Source of the DNA: Alphaproteobacteria bacterium
Lineage (GTDB): Bacteria; Pseudomonadota; Alphaproteobacteria; Sphingomonadales; Sphingomonadaceae
NCBI GenBank assembly: GCA_030431435.1
Contig: JAUIJI010000016.1
Coordinates: 1-33,422, forward strand
Direction of reading: 5' to 3'
Length of the DNA stretch: 33,422 bases
A program made the position numbers and the translations under genes. The notes below the pieces were generated by a model that saw only the letters and a list, made by a program, of their open reading frames with translations, had not been told where the DNA came from and did no database searches. Below, in pieces: positions 16,785-25,087 of the stretch; the first letter of the stretch is position 1, and each line of letters starts with the position of its first letter.

Positions 16785-17492
16785 ATGTTCGAACGGCTGA
16801 TCAGCTATCTGGACTCTGTCCATGCCCGTGACCCGGCGCCGCGATCGCGCTGGGAGATACTCCTCTATCCGGGTGTGTGGGCGCTGGCCTTGCACCGGCT
16901 GGCGCATTGGCTGTTCGAGGCGGACCTGTTTTTCCTTGCCCGCCTGGTGAACCATTTCAGCCGCTGGATGACGGCGATCGACATTCATCCCGGCGCCAAG
17001 ATCGGCAAGAACTTCTTCATCGACCATGGCTTTACCGTGATCGGCGAAACGGCGGAGATCGGCGACAATGTCACCATCTACCAATGCGTTACGCTCGGCG
17101 GCACCAATCCCACCAATGGCGAGGGCGGCAAGCGCCACCCGACACTGTGCGACAATGTGATCATCGGATCGGGTGCGCAGGTGATCGGCCCCATTACCGT
17201 GGGTGAGCGCGCGCGCGTGGGTGCCAACGCCGTGGTGACGGACGATGTGCCCGAAGGCGCGACGATGATCGGCCTCAAGGCCCGCTCCACGCTGGTGCCC
17301 GCCGAAACATGGATGCGCGAATTCATCCCCTATGGCACGCCGTGCGACGAACCGTGCGAGCCCGACGTGACGCGGGTCGAGGCGCTGGAGAAGCAACTCG
17401 CGGCATTGCGCGCCGAAATGCAGGCCTTGCGCCAGCAGCAGTTGCCTCTCGATGCGCCCGCCGCTTCCCGCAAGAGCGGCACGGATAGCTGA
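16785..17492 (+). CDS. cysE: Serine O-acetyltransferase (EpsC-type)
   Basis: CysE acetylates L-serine with acetyl-CoA, the first step of cysteine synthesis. The 235-residue protein has the helical N-terminal part (RLAHWLFEADLFFLARLV), then left-handed beta-helix hexapeptides (IHPGAKIGKNFFIDHG, TAEIGDNVTIYQ, GGKRHPTLCDNVIIGSGAQV). The catalytic histidine region DHGFTVIGETAEIG and the GGTNPTNGEGGKRHP loop are typical. After the core a charged, Gln-rich helix (EALEKQLAALRAEMQALRQQ) forms a probable coiled coil, an extension beyond the enzyme core. Its stop overlaps the DUF2794 start by one base (TGATG). Confidence 0.93.
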   Translation: MFERLISYLDSVHARDPAPRSRWEILLYPGVWALALHRLAHWLFEADLFFLARLVNHFSRWMTAIDIHPGAKIGKNFFIDHGFTVIGETAEIGDNVTIYQCVTLGGTNPTNGEGGKRHPTLCDNVIIGSGAQVIGPITVGERARVGANAVVTDDVPEGATMIGLKARSTLVPAETWMREFIPYGTPCDEPCEPDVTRVEALEKQLAALRAEMQALRQQQLPLDAPAASRKSGTDS

Positions 17493-17854
17493 TGCAGGCG
17501 TTTTCGGGCGGTCCGAATATCGTCCCTTTCCCCGGCCAGCGTCCGCCTGAACAGGTGGGTTTCGACCGGCGCGAGCTGGCGCGGATCCTCGATCTCTATG
17601 GCCGCATGGTCGCTGCCGGTGAATGGCGCGACTATGCGATGGATTTCACGAAGGAATGCGCCATCTTTGCCGCCTTCCGGCGCACGGCGGACGTTCCGCA
17701 GATGCGGCTGGAGAAGCGCCCCGCGCTGCGCAACCGCCAAGGCATGTGGGCGCTGTTTGGCGAACACGGGCAAGTGCTGAAGCGCGGGCAAGAACTGTCC
17801 AACGTCCTCGCGCCCGTGGAGCGGCGGCTGGTCAAGGCCGTCGACGGGGACTGA
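17492..17854 (+). CDS. DUF2794 family protein
   Basis: The 120-residue protein matches the DUF2794 style of alphaproteobacteria: VGFDRRELARILDLYGRMVA, then GEWRDYAMDF and a C-terminal part with KRPALRNRQGMWALFGEHG. No catalytic motif, signal peptide or membrane span is seen. The function of the family is unknown. The start overlaps the cysE stop (TGATG), so translation is probably coupled. Its stop is convergent with gph, 18 bases away. Confidence 0.85.
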   Translation: MQAFSGGPNIVPFPGQRPPEQVGFDRRELARILDLYGRMVAAGEWRDYAMDFTKECAIFAAFRRTADVPQMRLEKRPALRNRQGMWALFGEHGQVLKRGQELSNVLAPVERRLVKAVDGD

Positions 17855-17872
17855 GGTCGGCTGGCTGGCGGC

Positions 17873-18544
17873 TCAGAGCTTCGCCAGCGCAGGCACCAGC
17901 TCGTCGAAATGATCGAGCAGCACGTCCGCGCCCAGATCCTGCGGCGGGACATCGTGGTATCCGAAGCTGAAGGCCGCCACGGCGACATCGGCATTGCGCG
18001 CGGCCTTCACATCGAACGTCGAATCGCCGACCATGGCAAAGCGGCCGCCGCCGCAGCGGGCGATGGTCTCGTGGATCATGTCAGGCGCGGGCTTGGCGCG
18101 ATCGCGGCCCAGCGTGTCGCCGCCCATGATGCTGGCAAAGCGGAGGGTCATGTCCAGTTCGGCGATCAGCTTGCGGGCAAGGTCCTCGGCCTTGTTGGTC
18201 ACGACGGCAAGCTGGCAGCCATGGCCTGCCAGCACGTCCAGCGCGGCAAGGCAGCCCTCATAGGGCAGCGTGTTGGCGGCGATATTGGCGGTGTAGTGAT
18301 CGAGCAGCACCGCGTGCAATTCCTCGAACTCGCCATCCGCCACCGGTCCGCCGGTCACTTCCAGCGCGCGTTCGAGCATCCGGCGTGCCCCGCCGCCGAT
18401 GAGCGAGCGCGTGGTGTCGAGCGAGACCGGCTCGCGCCCTGCTTCCACCAGCGCGTGGTTCACCGCCGGGCACAGGTCCAGCGCGGAATCCACCAGCGTT
18501 CCATCAAGGTCGAAACCGACGATATCGAAAGGAAATTTGCTCAT
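17873..18544 (-). CDS. gph: Phosphoglycolate phosphatase (HAD family)
   Basis: Gph dephosphorylates 2-phosphoglycolate, a product of oxidative DNA repair. The track ORF begins inside glmU antisense sequence; the ATG at 18544 (MSKFPFDIVGFDLDGTLVDS) gives a normal 223-residue protein. HAD motif I is FDLDGTLVDS, motif II the VTNKAEDLARK segment, motif III the lysine in RAKPAPDM, and motif IV GDSTFDVKAARNA. Substrate is assigned by similarity; other small phosphosugars are possible for this HAD subgroup. It is divergent from glmU over about 61 bases, which must hold both promoters. No clear Shine-Dalgarno site. Confidence 0.88.
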   Translation of the reverse strand: MSKFPFDIVGFDLDGTLVDSALDLCPAVNHALVEAGREPVSLDTTRSLIGGGARRMLERALEVTGGPVADGEFEELHAVLLDHYTANIAANTLPYEGCLAALDVLAGHGCQLAVVTNKAEDLARKLIAELDMTLRFASIMGGDTLGRDRAKPAPDMIHETIARCGGGRFAMVGDSTFDVKAARNADVAVAAFSFGYHDVPPQDLGADVLLDHFDELVPALAKL

Positions 18545-18605
18545 GTTGGCGCGCTGTGGCGCAGCGTGGTGGAAACCGCAATGATTTGGTGGCATGGCAT
18601 GGGCC

Positions 18606-19976
18606 ATGAGCACAGCAGACAGAGCGATTGCCGCCGTCGTCCTCGCCGCAGGCAAGGGCACCAGGATGAAGAGCCAGCGCCACAAGGTGCTGCACGAAAT
18701 CGGCGGCAAGCCGATGATCGACCACCTGCTGGGCGAGGTCGAAAAGCTCGGCACGCGGCGCACCGTGGTGGTGGTGGGCGAATGGCGCGAGCAGGTGGAG
18801 AAACACCTTGCCGGTCGCGCGAGTTTTGCGGTGCAGGACCAGCAGCTGGGCACCGGCCATGCGGTGATGCAGGCAAAGGACGCGCTCACTGGCTTTGACG
18901 GCGATGTGTTGCTGATGTTCGGCGATGTGCCTTTCGTGCGCGCGGAAACGATGGCCACCATGCTCGACCGGCTTCATGCAGATGATGCTCCGGCAGTCGT
19001 GGTGCTCGGCTTCGAGCCGGAGGACGCGCTGCAATATGGCCGCGTGATCGCCGATGATGGCCGCATCGCGAAAATGGTCGAATTCAAGGATGCGAGCGAG
19101 GAGGAACGCGCCTGCCGCCTGTGCAATTCCGGCCTGATGGCGGTGCGCGGCGAGCAGCTGTTCGAACTGCTGTCCCGCGTCGGCAATGACAATGCGCAGG
19201 GCGAGTATTACCTGCCCGATATCGTCAACGTCGCCATTTCCGAAGGGCTTCCCGCTGCCGTTGTCGTCACCGATGATGCAGACGAGGTTGCCGGGATCAA
19301 CAGCCGCGCAGAACTGGCCGATGCGGAACGCCGCTTCCAGCAGGCCAAACGCGCAGAAGCTATGGCGAATGGCGCGACGCTGCTTGCGCCCGAGACCGTG
19401 TTCTTCAGCCATGACACCGTGCTGGGTCAGGACGTGCTGGTGGAACAGAATGTAGTGTTCGCACCCGGCGTCACCGTGGCGGACAATGTCCGCATCCGCG
19501 CCAACAGCCACCTTGAAGGCGCGACGCTGCACGAAGGGGTGGAGATCGGCCCCTATGCCCGCCTGCGCCCCGGTGCGGTGCTGGAAAAGGGCAGCAAGGT
19601 CGGCAATTTCGTCGAGATGAAGAACGCCACTCTGGGTGAAGGCGCGAAGGCCAACCACCTCACCTATCTCGGCGACGCGACAGTGGGTGCGAAGGCCAAT
19701 ATCGGCGCGGGCACGATCACCTGCAATTACGATGGCTATTTCAAGCACCAGACGGTGATCGGGCCGGGCGCGTTCATCGGATCGAACTCCGCGCTGATAG
19801 CTCCGATCAAGATCGGGGCCGATGCCATCGTGGCGGCAGGCAGCGCGGTCAGCCGCGATGTGTCCGATGGCGAACTGCGCATGGTGCGCGCCGAACAGCT
19901 GGTCAAACCCGGCTGGGCAGACCGCTTCCATGACGCGATGAAAAAGAAGAAAGAGCAGGCGAAGAAAGATGGCTGA
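18606..19976 (+). CDS. glmU: Bifunctional N-acetylglucosamine-1-phosphate uridyltransferase / glucosamine-1-phosphate acetyltransferase
   Basis: GlmU acetylates glucosamine-1-phosphate and then adds UMP to give UDP-GlcNAc, the precursor of peptidoglycan and lipid A. The N-terminal uridyltransferase half has VLAAGKGTRMKS and QLGTGHAV. The C-terminal left-handed beta-helix has GARLR-like repeats, VGNFVEMKNA, ANHLTYLGDATVG and GAGTITCNYDG. From the ATG at 18606 the protein has 456 residues, the usual length; the track start four codons earlier (18594) has a GGTGG too close to the ATG. It overlaps the next gene by eight bases and is followed by glmS, so the operon covers both dedicated enzymes. 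Confidence 0.95.
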   Translation: MSTADRAIAAVVLAAGKGTRMKSQRHKVLHEIGGKPMIDHLLGEVEKLGTRRTVVVVGEWREQVEKHLAGRASFAVQDQQLGTGHAVMQAKDALTGFDGDVLLMFGDVPFVRAETMATMLDRLHADDAPAVVVLGFEPEDALQYGRVIADDGRIAKMVEFKDASEEERACRLCNSGLMAVRGEQLFELLSRVGNDNAQGEYYLPDIVNVAISEGLPAAVVVTDDADEVAGINSRAELADAERRFQQAKRAEAMANGATLLAPETVFFSHDTVLGQDVLVEQNVVFAPGVTVADNVRIRANSHLEGATLHEGVEIGPYARLRPGAVLEKGSKVGNFVEMKNATLGEGAKANHLTYLGDATVGAKANIGAGTITCNYDGYFKHQTVIGPGAFIGSNSALIAPIKIGADAIVAAGSAVSRDVSDGELRMVRAEQLVKPGWADRFHDAMKKKKEQAKKDG

Positions 19977-20424
19977 AGAGCAGAAAGTGGGCGACGCGCA
20001 ACTGGGTGCCATGCTGGAGGCATCGCGCGACTTCGCGTTCCAGCTGCTGGCGGAAAAGGGCAAGCTGATCCCCTTCGGCGCGCGTGCGGGTGAGAGCGGC
20101 GATATCGAATTCGTCCGCGTGGCTGACGAGACCAGCACCGAGCCGCTCGACGATATCTACACGAAGACGCAGGAACTTCTGGCCGGACAGGCAAGTGCGG
20201 ACGAGATCATCGTCGCCACCACCGTGGCTCATGTCGCCATCGAAGGCGGTATCGGCGAGGAAGGCTATGAACGCGCCATCCGCGTGCATGTCGAAGCGCC
20301 CGATTTCAGCCGCTTCATCTTCGCGCCCTACAACGTCGTTCCCGGCGAGCAGGAAGGCACGGCCACGCTGGAACCCGGCAAGATGGTTGCGCAGGAAGCC
20401 GACGCGGTGGTTTTCGCTGGTTGA
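19969..20424 (+). CDS. Conserved-looking protein of unknown function between glmU and glmS
   Basis: This 151-residue protein overlaps the glmU stop by eight bases and is in the right place for a third member of the glm operon. I do not recognise the family. It has a helical N-terminal part (QLGAMLEASRDFAFQLLAEK), a strand-rich middle (KLIPFGARAGESGDIEFV), and a C-terminal YNVVPGEQEGTATLEPG segment. The composition is acidic. No signal peptide, membrane span or catalytic motif is seen, so it is probably a soluble cytoplasmic protein. Codon use looks like its neighbours, so there is no sign of transfer. A regulatory or accessory role in amino-sugar synthesis is suggested by position only. Confidence 0.85.
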   Translation: MAEEQKVGDAQLGAMLEASRDFAFQLLAEKGKLIPFGARAGESGDIEFVRVADETSTEPLDDIYTKTQELLAGQASADEIIVATTVAHVAIEGGIGEEGYERAIRVHVEAPDFSRFIFAPYNVVPGEQEGTATLEPGKMVAQEADAVVFAG

Positions 20425-20444
20425 GAGGATCTCCCTGGAGTGGC

Positions 20445-20490
20445 CCGGCAATCGCCGGTTCACACGCGCAGTGGCAATCAGCCACGCGTG
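20445..20490 (+). other. Two consecutive hairpins in the glmS leader
   Basis: Two hairpins lie after the unknown gene's stop. The first is CCGGC-AATC-GCCGG (20445-20458). The second is CACGC, a GCA bulge, GTGGC, loop AATCA, GCCAC and GCGTG (20463-20490). Both loops start with AATC. No T-run follows, so an intrinsic terminator is unlikely. The remaining 69 bases up to the glmS ATG hold no other clear signal. This could be an mRNA leader structure or processing site; it does not resemble the glmS ribozyme. Confidence 0.5.
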
Positions 20491-20559
20491 ATCTATACGA
20501 AATACCAACCCGTTGCGTCTAAGGCCGCGGGTGATCGAGACATGGGGGCTGACGCGTAA

Positions 20560-22383
20560 ATGTGCGGAATTATCGGGATTGTCGGCACGCAGCCGGTGGC
20601 GGACAGGCTGGTCGACGGGCTGCGGCGGATGGAATATCGCGGCTATGACAGTTCTGGCGTCTGCACGCTGGATGACGGGCAGATGGTCCGTCGCCGCGCG
20701 CAGGGCAAGCTGGTCAATCTCGTGGCAGAAATCGCGGAAAATCCCGCTCCCGGCAATGTCGGCATAGCGCACACGCGCTGGGCCACCCACGGCGCGCCCA
20801 CGGCCCGCAATGCCCACCCGCATGCCACCGATGAAGTGGCGATCGTGCACAACGGCATTATCGAGAATTTCGCTTCGCTGCGCGCCGAATTGCAGGAACG
20901 CGGGCGCGTGTTCGAAAGCGAGACGGACAGCGAGATCGTCGCGCATCTCGTTTCCGAACAGGTCGAGGCGGGCAAGTCACCGCAGGATGCGGTCGCCGAA
21001 GTCCTGCCGCGCCTGCGCGGGGCATTCGCGCTGGCCATCGCCTTCCGCGCGCATCCCGACATGCTGATCGGCGCGCGGCTCGGCTCGCCGCTGGTGGTGG
21101 GTTATGGCGAGGGCGAAACCTTCCTTGGGTCTGACGCGCTGGCGCTGGCCTCGCTCACCCAGAAGATCACCTATCTCGAAGAAGGTGACTGGGTCGTCGT
21201 CACCCGCGATGGGGCCGAGATTTTCGACAGCGAAAACAAGCCGGTAACCCGCGATATCGTCGCTTCAGGTGCCAGCGCGGCTGCCATCGAGAAGGGCAAT
21301 TTCCACCACTTCATGCAGAAGGAAATCTTCGAGCAGCCGACCGTGGTGGCGCAGACCCTGCAAAGCTATCTCCGCCCGCTGGAACGCAAGGTGGCGCTGC
21401 CGCAGATCGACTTCGACATTTCCGCCATCGACCGCATCACCATCGTCGCATGCGGCACCAGCTATTACGCGGCGATGGTCGCGAAGTACTGGTTCGAGAG
21501 CTTCGCCCGCGTGCCGGTGGACATCGATTTCGCCTCCGAGTTCCGGTACCGCGAGCCGATCCTCAAGGAAGGCGGCCTCTCGCTGTTCATCTCGCAAAGC
21601 GGGGAGACGGCGGATACGCTGGCCGCCCTCAGGCATTGCAAGGCCGAAGGGCAGACCATCGCGGTCGTCGTCAACGTGCCCACCAGCACCATGGCGCGCG
21701 AGGCGGACCTGCTGCTGCCCACCCATGCGGGACCGGAAATCGGCGTGGCTTCGACCAAGGCCTTTACCTGCCAGCTTGCGGTGCTGGCCGCGCTGGCTGC
21801 GCATTTCGCGGTCAAGAAGGGGCGCATGACCGAGGCAGAGGAAGCGGCAATCGTTGCCCATTTGCTCGAAGCGCCTGCCTGCCTCAACGCCGCGCTCGAT
21901 CACGATGCGGAAATCCAGGCGATTGCCCCGTTGATCGCTCCTGCACGCGATGTGCTTTATCTGGGGCGCGGGCCGGACTTCCCGCTGGCGCTGGAAGGTG
22001 CGCTCAAGCTCAAGGAAATCAGCTATATCCACGCCGAAGGTTATGCCTCGGGCGAAATGAAGCACGGGCCCATCGCGCTGATCGACAAGGATGTGCCGGT
22101 GATCGTGCTCGCGCCGTCCGGTCCGCTGTTCGAAAAGACCGTTTCCAACATGCAGGAAGTGGCCGCGCGCGGTGGCAAGATCGTGCTGATTTCGGATGCT
22201 GATGGCATTGCCGAAGCCGGTGATGGCTGCATGGCAACCATCGAAATGCCCAAGGTCCACCCGCTGATTGCGCCGCTGGTCTATGCCGTGCCGGTGCAGT
22301 TGCTGGCCTACCATGTGGCCTGCGCCAAGGGCACCGATGTTGACCAGCCGCGCAACCTGGCGAAATCGGTCACGGTGGAATAG
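20560..22383 (+). CDS. glmS: Glutamine--fructose-6-phosphate aminotransferase (isomerising)
   Basis: GlmS makes glucosamine-6-phosphate from fructose-6-phosphate and glutamine, the committed step of amino-sugar synthesis. The 607-residue protein has the N-terminal glutaminase domain with catalytic Cys2 (MCGIIGIVG), YRGYDSSG and the HTRWATHG block. Two SIS domains follow: CGTSYYAAM with ISQSGETADTLAAL, and LGRGPDFPLALEGALKLKE with SYIHAEGYASGEMKHGP. It ends in DQPRNLAKSVTVE as expected. It stands third after glmU and the unknown gene, with 135 bases in front that hold two hairpins. Confidence 0.97.
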   Translation: MCGIIGIVGTQPVADRLVDGLRRMEYRGYDSSGVCTLDDGQMVRRRAQGKLVNLVAEIAENPAPGNVGIAHTRWATHGAPTARNAHPHATDEVAIVHNGIIENFASLRAELQERGRVFESETDSEIVAHLVSEQVEAGKSPQDAVAEVLPRLRGAFALAIAFRAHPDMLIGARLGSPLVVGYGEGETFLGSDALALASLTQKITYLEEGDWVVVTRDGAEIFDSENKPVTRDIVASGASAAAIEKGNFHHFMQKEIFEQPTVVAQTLQSYLRPLERKVALPQIDFDISAIDRITIVACGTSYYAAMVAKYWFESFARVPVDIDFASEFRYREPILKEGGLSLFISQSGETADTLAALRHCKAEGQTIAVVVNVPTSTMAREADLLLPTHAGPEIGVASTKAFTCQLAVLAALAAHFAVKKGRMTEAEEAAIVAHLLEAPACLNAALDHDAEIQAIAPLIAPARDVLYLGRGPDFPLALEGALKLKEISYIHAEGYASGEMKHGPIALIDKDVPVIVLAPSGPLFEKTVSNMQEVAARGGKIVLISDADGIAEAGDGCMATIEMPKVHPLIAPLVYAVPVQLLAYHVACAKGTDVDQPRNLAKSVTVE

Positions 22384-22391
22384 GTTACACG

Positions 22392-22435
22392 AGCGTTCAA
22401 ATTCGGGTGGGAATTTACCCGACGCTAATGCTTTT
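22392..22435 (+). terminator. Possible terminator after glmS
   Basis: AGCGT pairs with ACGCT, and inside it CGGGT pairs with ACCCG. This gives a 10-bp broken stem with a 7-base bulge and an 8-base loop, followed seven bases later by TTTTT. AAATTC and GAATTT in the same stretch could pair in an alternative fold. The T-run is not directly at the stem, so the call is weak. Confidence 0.4.
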
Positions 22436-22452
22436 TCCCTAGGGGGAAGGCC

Positions 22453-24807
22453 GTGAACGCGACCTACACCGGCCTCCCGGACCTGCCCTTGGAACTCAAT
22501 GCCATGCAGGTGCTGGGCTTCAAGGATCCCGACAAGGGTGACTGGTCGCGCCTGCGCGCCTTGCAATACCGGGAACTACACCAGACAGCGACGGTGCGCC
22601 TTACGGCGCATACCATTGCTGCCGCCATGATCTGCCTGATCTATTTTGCCAGCGTCCCGGGTGTGCTGCTGGCGGCCTGGGCAGTGGCGCTGCTCTTTGC
22701 GGTTGCCAATGTGGTTCGCGTGGAATCCGACCTCGCCAGTCTCGACAATCGCCAGATGAAGCGGCGCGAGTTCGGCAGCCATGCCATTGCCGTTTGCGCC
22801 ATGGCGACCTGTTGGGCTGTCCCGCTGCTGGCTTTCGCCTCCACCGGTTCGGAAGCGGCGCATTTTGCCTTGTGGACCGTGGTCGCCATGCTGGTGGCAG
22901 GATCGGCGCTGACCATGTACAAGGCACCCATTACGGGGATTGTGTGGGCCACGATCTGCGGCATCGCTTCGATGTTTTCCTTCGCGATGGAGGGGAACTG
23001 GCTGTTCGCCCTTGCATCCATCTTTTTCTGCACTGTGGTTATTGGCGGCACGCTGAGCACGGCGCGGATCTTCCTGACCGCCCGCATTGCCGAGGCTGGG
23101 GCTGCCGAGAAGGACGAGGTGGTTTCGCTCCTCCTGCGCGAGTTCGAGGAGAACCAGGCCGACTGGCTGTGGCAGATCGATGCCAATCGCAAGATCAAGG
23201 CGGCCAGCCCGCGCTTTGCCTTTGCCCTTGGCGAGGAGGCCAAGGACATCGAAGGCCGCCGCATGGTAGAGCTCATGGCAGGCAACAACTGGAAAGACGG
23301 CACATTGCCGCCCAGCCTGCATGAACTGGCTGACCAGTTGAAGCGCCGCGAAAGCTTCTCGCACCTGACCGTGCAGGTCGACCTGGGCGGCAACCGACGA
23401 TGGTGGGAATTGTCAGGCACGCCGATCTTCAATGACAAGGGCAAGTTCGATGGATTCCGCGGTGTTGGTTCTGACGTGACCGAACAGCGCGAATCCGCCG
23501 AAAAGATCGCCTACCTTGCGCGCTACGACACGCTAACCGGGCTGCCCAACCGCCTTATGCTGACTGAGGCGCTGAATGATGCGCTGCGCTATGCCGAACA
23601 GTGGAAGACGCGCTGTGCCTTCCTGATGATCGACCTCGACCGTTTCAAGGCGGTGAACGATTCCCTCGGCCATCACATCGGCGACAAGATGCTGGCCCAG
23701 GTTTCGCAGCGGCTGCAGGCTGTCATCACCGAGAACGAGCACGTCGGCCGGCTGGGCGGTGACGAGTTTGCTATAGTGATCCGCGATGCTGCCAAGGCGA
23801 GCCATGTGCGCGAGCTTGCAGAGGATGTGATCGCGGCGCTTTCCGCGCCCTATTCGGTGGATAACCACACGCTGTACATCGGTGCCAGCATCGGCTCTGC
23901 GCTGGGACCGCGTGATGGCAATACTGTCGAAACCCTGATGCGCAACGCTGACCTTGCACTCTACCGCGCCAAGGACGAAGGCGGCGGCGAGTACCGCGCC
24001 TTCCAGCCTTCGCTGCATGCCGATGCGCAGGAACGCCTGAAGCTGGAAGCATCGCTGCGCAATGCCATTGGCAACCAGGAACTGGAGGTCAATTTCCAGC
24101 CCGTGGTGAACGCCAATTCCGAGGATGTGGTCAGCTTCGAGGCGCTGCTGCGCTGGAACAGCAAGGACCATGGCTTTGTCAGCCCGGCCAAGTTCATTCC
24201 GCTGGCCGAGGATACGCGCCTGATTGTGCCGATTGGCGACTGGGTTCTGCGTGAGGCATGTCGCCACGCGGCCATGTGGCCCGAAAACGTGAAGGTGGCG
24301 GTGAACGTTTCCGGCGAACAATTGCTTGAACCCAATTTCGCCCGGACCGTGGTCTGCGCACTTGCAGACTCGGGGCTGCCTGCCCATCGGCTCGAAGTCG
24401 AGGTGACCGAAAGCGTGTTTCTGCGCGATGGCCGCACGGCCCGTCAGTCGCTGGAGGAAATACTGGCGCTGGGCTGCTCGGTCGCGCTCGATGATTTCGG
24501 CACCGGCTATTCCTCGCTCGGCTACCTGCGCACGCTGCGCTTCTCGACGATCAAGGTGGATCGCAGCTTCGTGCAGGGCGCATCGGAAGGGAATGCGGAA
24601 AGCCTCGCCATCATCAATGCGGTGGTTGCGATGGCCAAGAGCCTGGAAATGTCGACGACAGCGGAAGGCGTCGAGGACATGGAGCAGGCAGACTTGGTCC
24701 GCGGCCTCGGTTGCGACAAGATCCAGGGATATTACTTCGGACGGCCGATGCCGGCGACCGAAGCGCTGAGCCTTGTGCTCAAGCGCCGTAGCAACGCTGC
24801 TGCCTAG
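22453..24807 (+). CDS. Membrane-bound PAS-GGDEF-EAL cyclic-di-GMP turnover protein
   Basis: The 784-residue protein starts with GTG behind AGGGGGAAGG. The N-terminal 195 residues hold five or six hydrophobic spans (for example HTIAAAMICLIYFASVPGVLLAAW and ALWTVVAMLVAGSALT). A PAS-like sensor region runs from about 225 to 345 (DWLWQIDANRKIKAASPRFA). The GGDEF domain (about 350-515) has an intact GGDEF at about residue 435; the inhibitory RxxD site five residues before it is absent. The EAL domain (about 535-775) has EALLRW at about 563, NVSGEQ, EVTES, DDFGTGYSS and TAEGVED, all consistent with an active phosphodiesterase. The net activity, synthesis or breakdown of c-di-GMP, cannot be read from the sequence. 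It stands alone after glmS. Confidence 0.93.
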   Translation: MNATYTGLPDLPLELNAMQVLGFKDPDKGDWSRLRALQYRELHQTATVRLTAHTIAAAMICLIYFASVPGVLLAAWAVALLFAVANVVRVESDLASLDNRQMKRREFGSHAIAVCAMATCWAVPLLAFASTGSEAAHFALWTVVAMLVAGSALTMYKAPITGIVWATICGIASMFSFAMEGNWLFALASIFFCTVVIGGTLSTARIFLTARIAEAGAAEKDEVVSLLLREFEENQADWLWQIDANRKIKAASPRFAFALGEEAKDIEGRRMVELMAGNNWKDGTLPPSLHELADQLKRRESFSHLTVQVDLGGNRRWWELSGTPIFNDKGKFDGFRGVGSDVTEQRESAEKIAYLARYDTLTGLPNRLMLTEALNDALRYAEQWKTRCAFLMIDLDRFKAVNDSLGHHIGDKMLAQVSQRLQAVITENEHVGRLGGDEFAIVIRDAAKASHVRELAEDVIAALSAPYSVDNHTLYIGASIGSALGPRDGNTVETLMRNADLALYRAKDEGGGEYRAFQPSLHADAQERLKLEASLRNAIGNQELEVNFQPVVNANSEDVVSFEALLRWNSKDHGFVSPAKFIPLAEDTRLIVPIGDWVLREACRHAAMWPENVKVAVNVSGEQLLEPNFARTVVCALADSGLPAHRLEVEVTESVFLRDGRTARQSLEEILALGCSVALDDFGTGYSSLGYLRTLRFSTIKVDRSFVQGASEGNAESLAIINAVVAMAKSLEMSTTAEGVEDMEQADLVRGLGCDKIQGYYFGRPMPATEALSLVLKRRSNAAA

Positions 24808-24823
24808 TTATCTTTGCGAAGGC

Positions 24824-25075
24824 GCATCCGCGCTTGATGCTTTGCTTTAGTCCCTCAAGCGCCGGGCGCAGCGCGTCCGCGCTGCTTGGCTTCCGCCCTA
24901 CCGGGCGGCGCGTGGTCACGCGCTGGCTTCGCCTTCGGCTCAGCGACCATTCCAGGCCAGACCGTTCGTGCTGGAAAACGGTTGCTCAGCAACCGCAAGG
25001 GCGACTGCCCGCCCGGAGGTGCCCCGCAGCGTAGCGCAGGGATCAGCACCGAGGACCGCGCGCCCGGACGGGCGT
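24824..25075. repeat. Hairpin-dense non-coding element between convergent genes
   Basis: The 280-base gap between the GGDEF-EAL stop and the purQ stop has no credible gene. It contains a chain of hairpins: GCATC/GATGC, GCAGCGC-GTCC-GCGCTGC (24868-24885), CCGCCC-TACC-GGGCGG (24893-24908), GCGCGT-GGTC-ACGCGC (24908-24923), ACCGTT/AACGGT (24961-24982), GGTTGC-TCA-GCAACC (24980-24994), GGGC-GACT-GCCC, and a last one near GCGCGCCCGGACGGGCGTG. All frames give short open stretches that look like by-products of base composition. It may be a multicopy intergenic repeat or a structured RNA. I cannot check copy number. Confidence 0.6.
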
Positions 25076-25087
25076 GCGGAACACCAA

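Noticed and set aside
20425-20559. glmS ribozyme before glmS
   Set aside because: The ribozyme is a Gram-positive element with a specific pseudoknot core. The two simple hairpins here do not match it.
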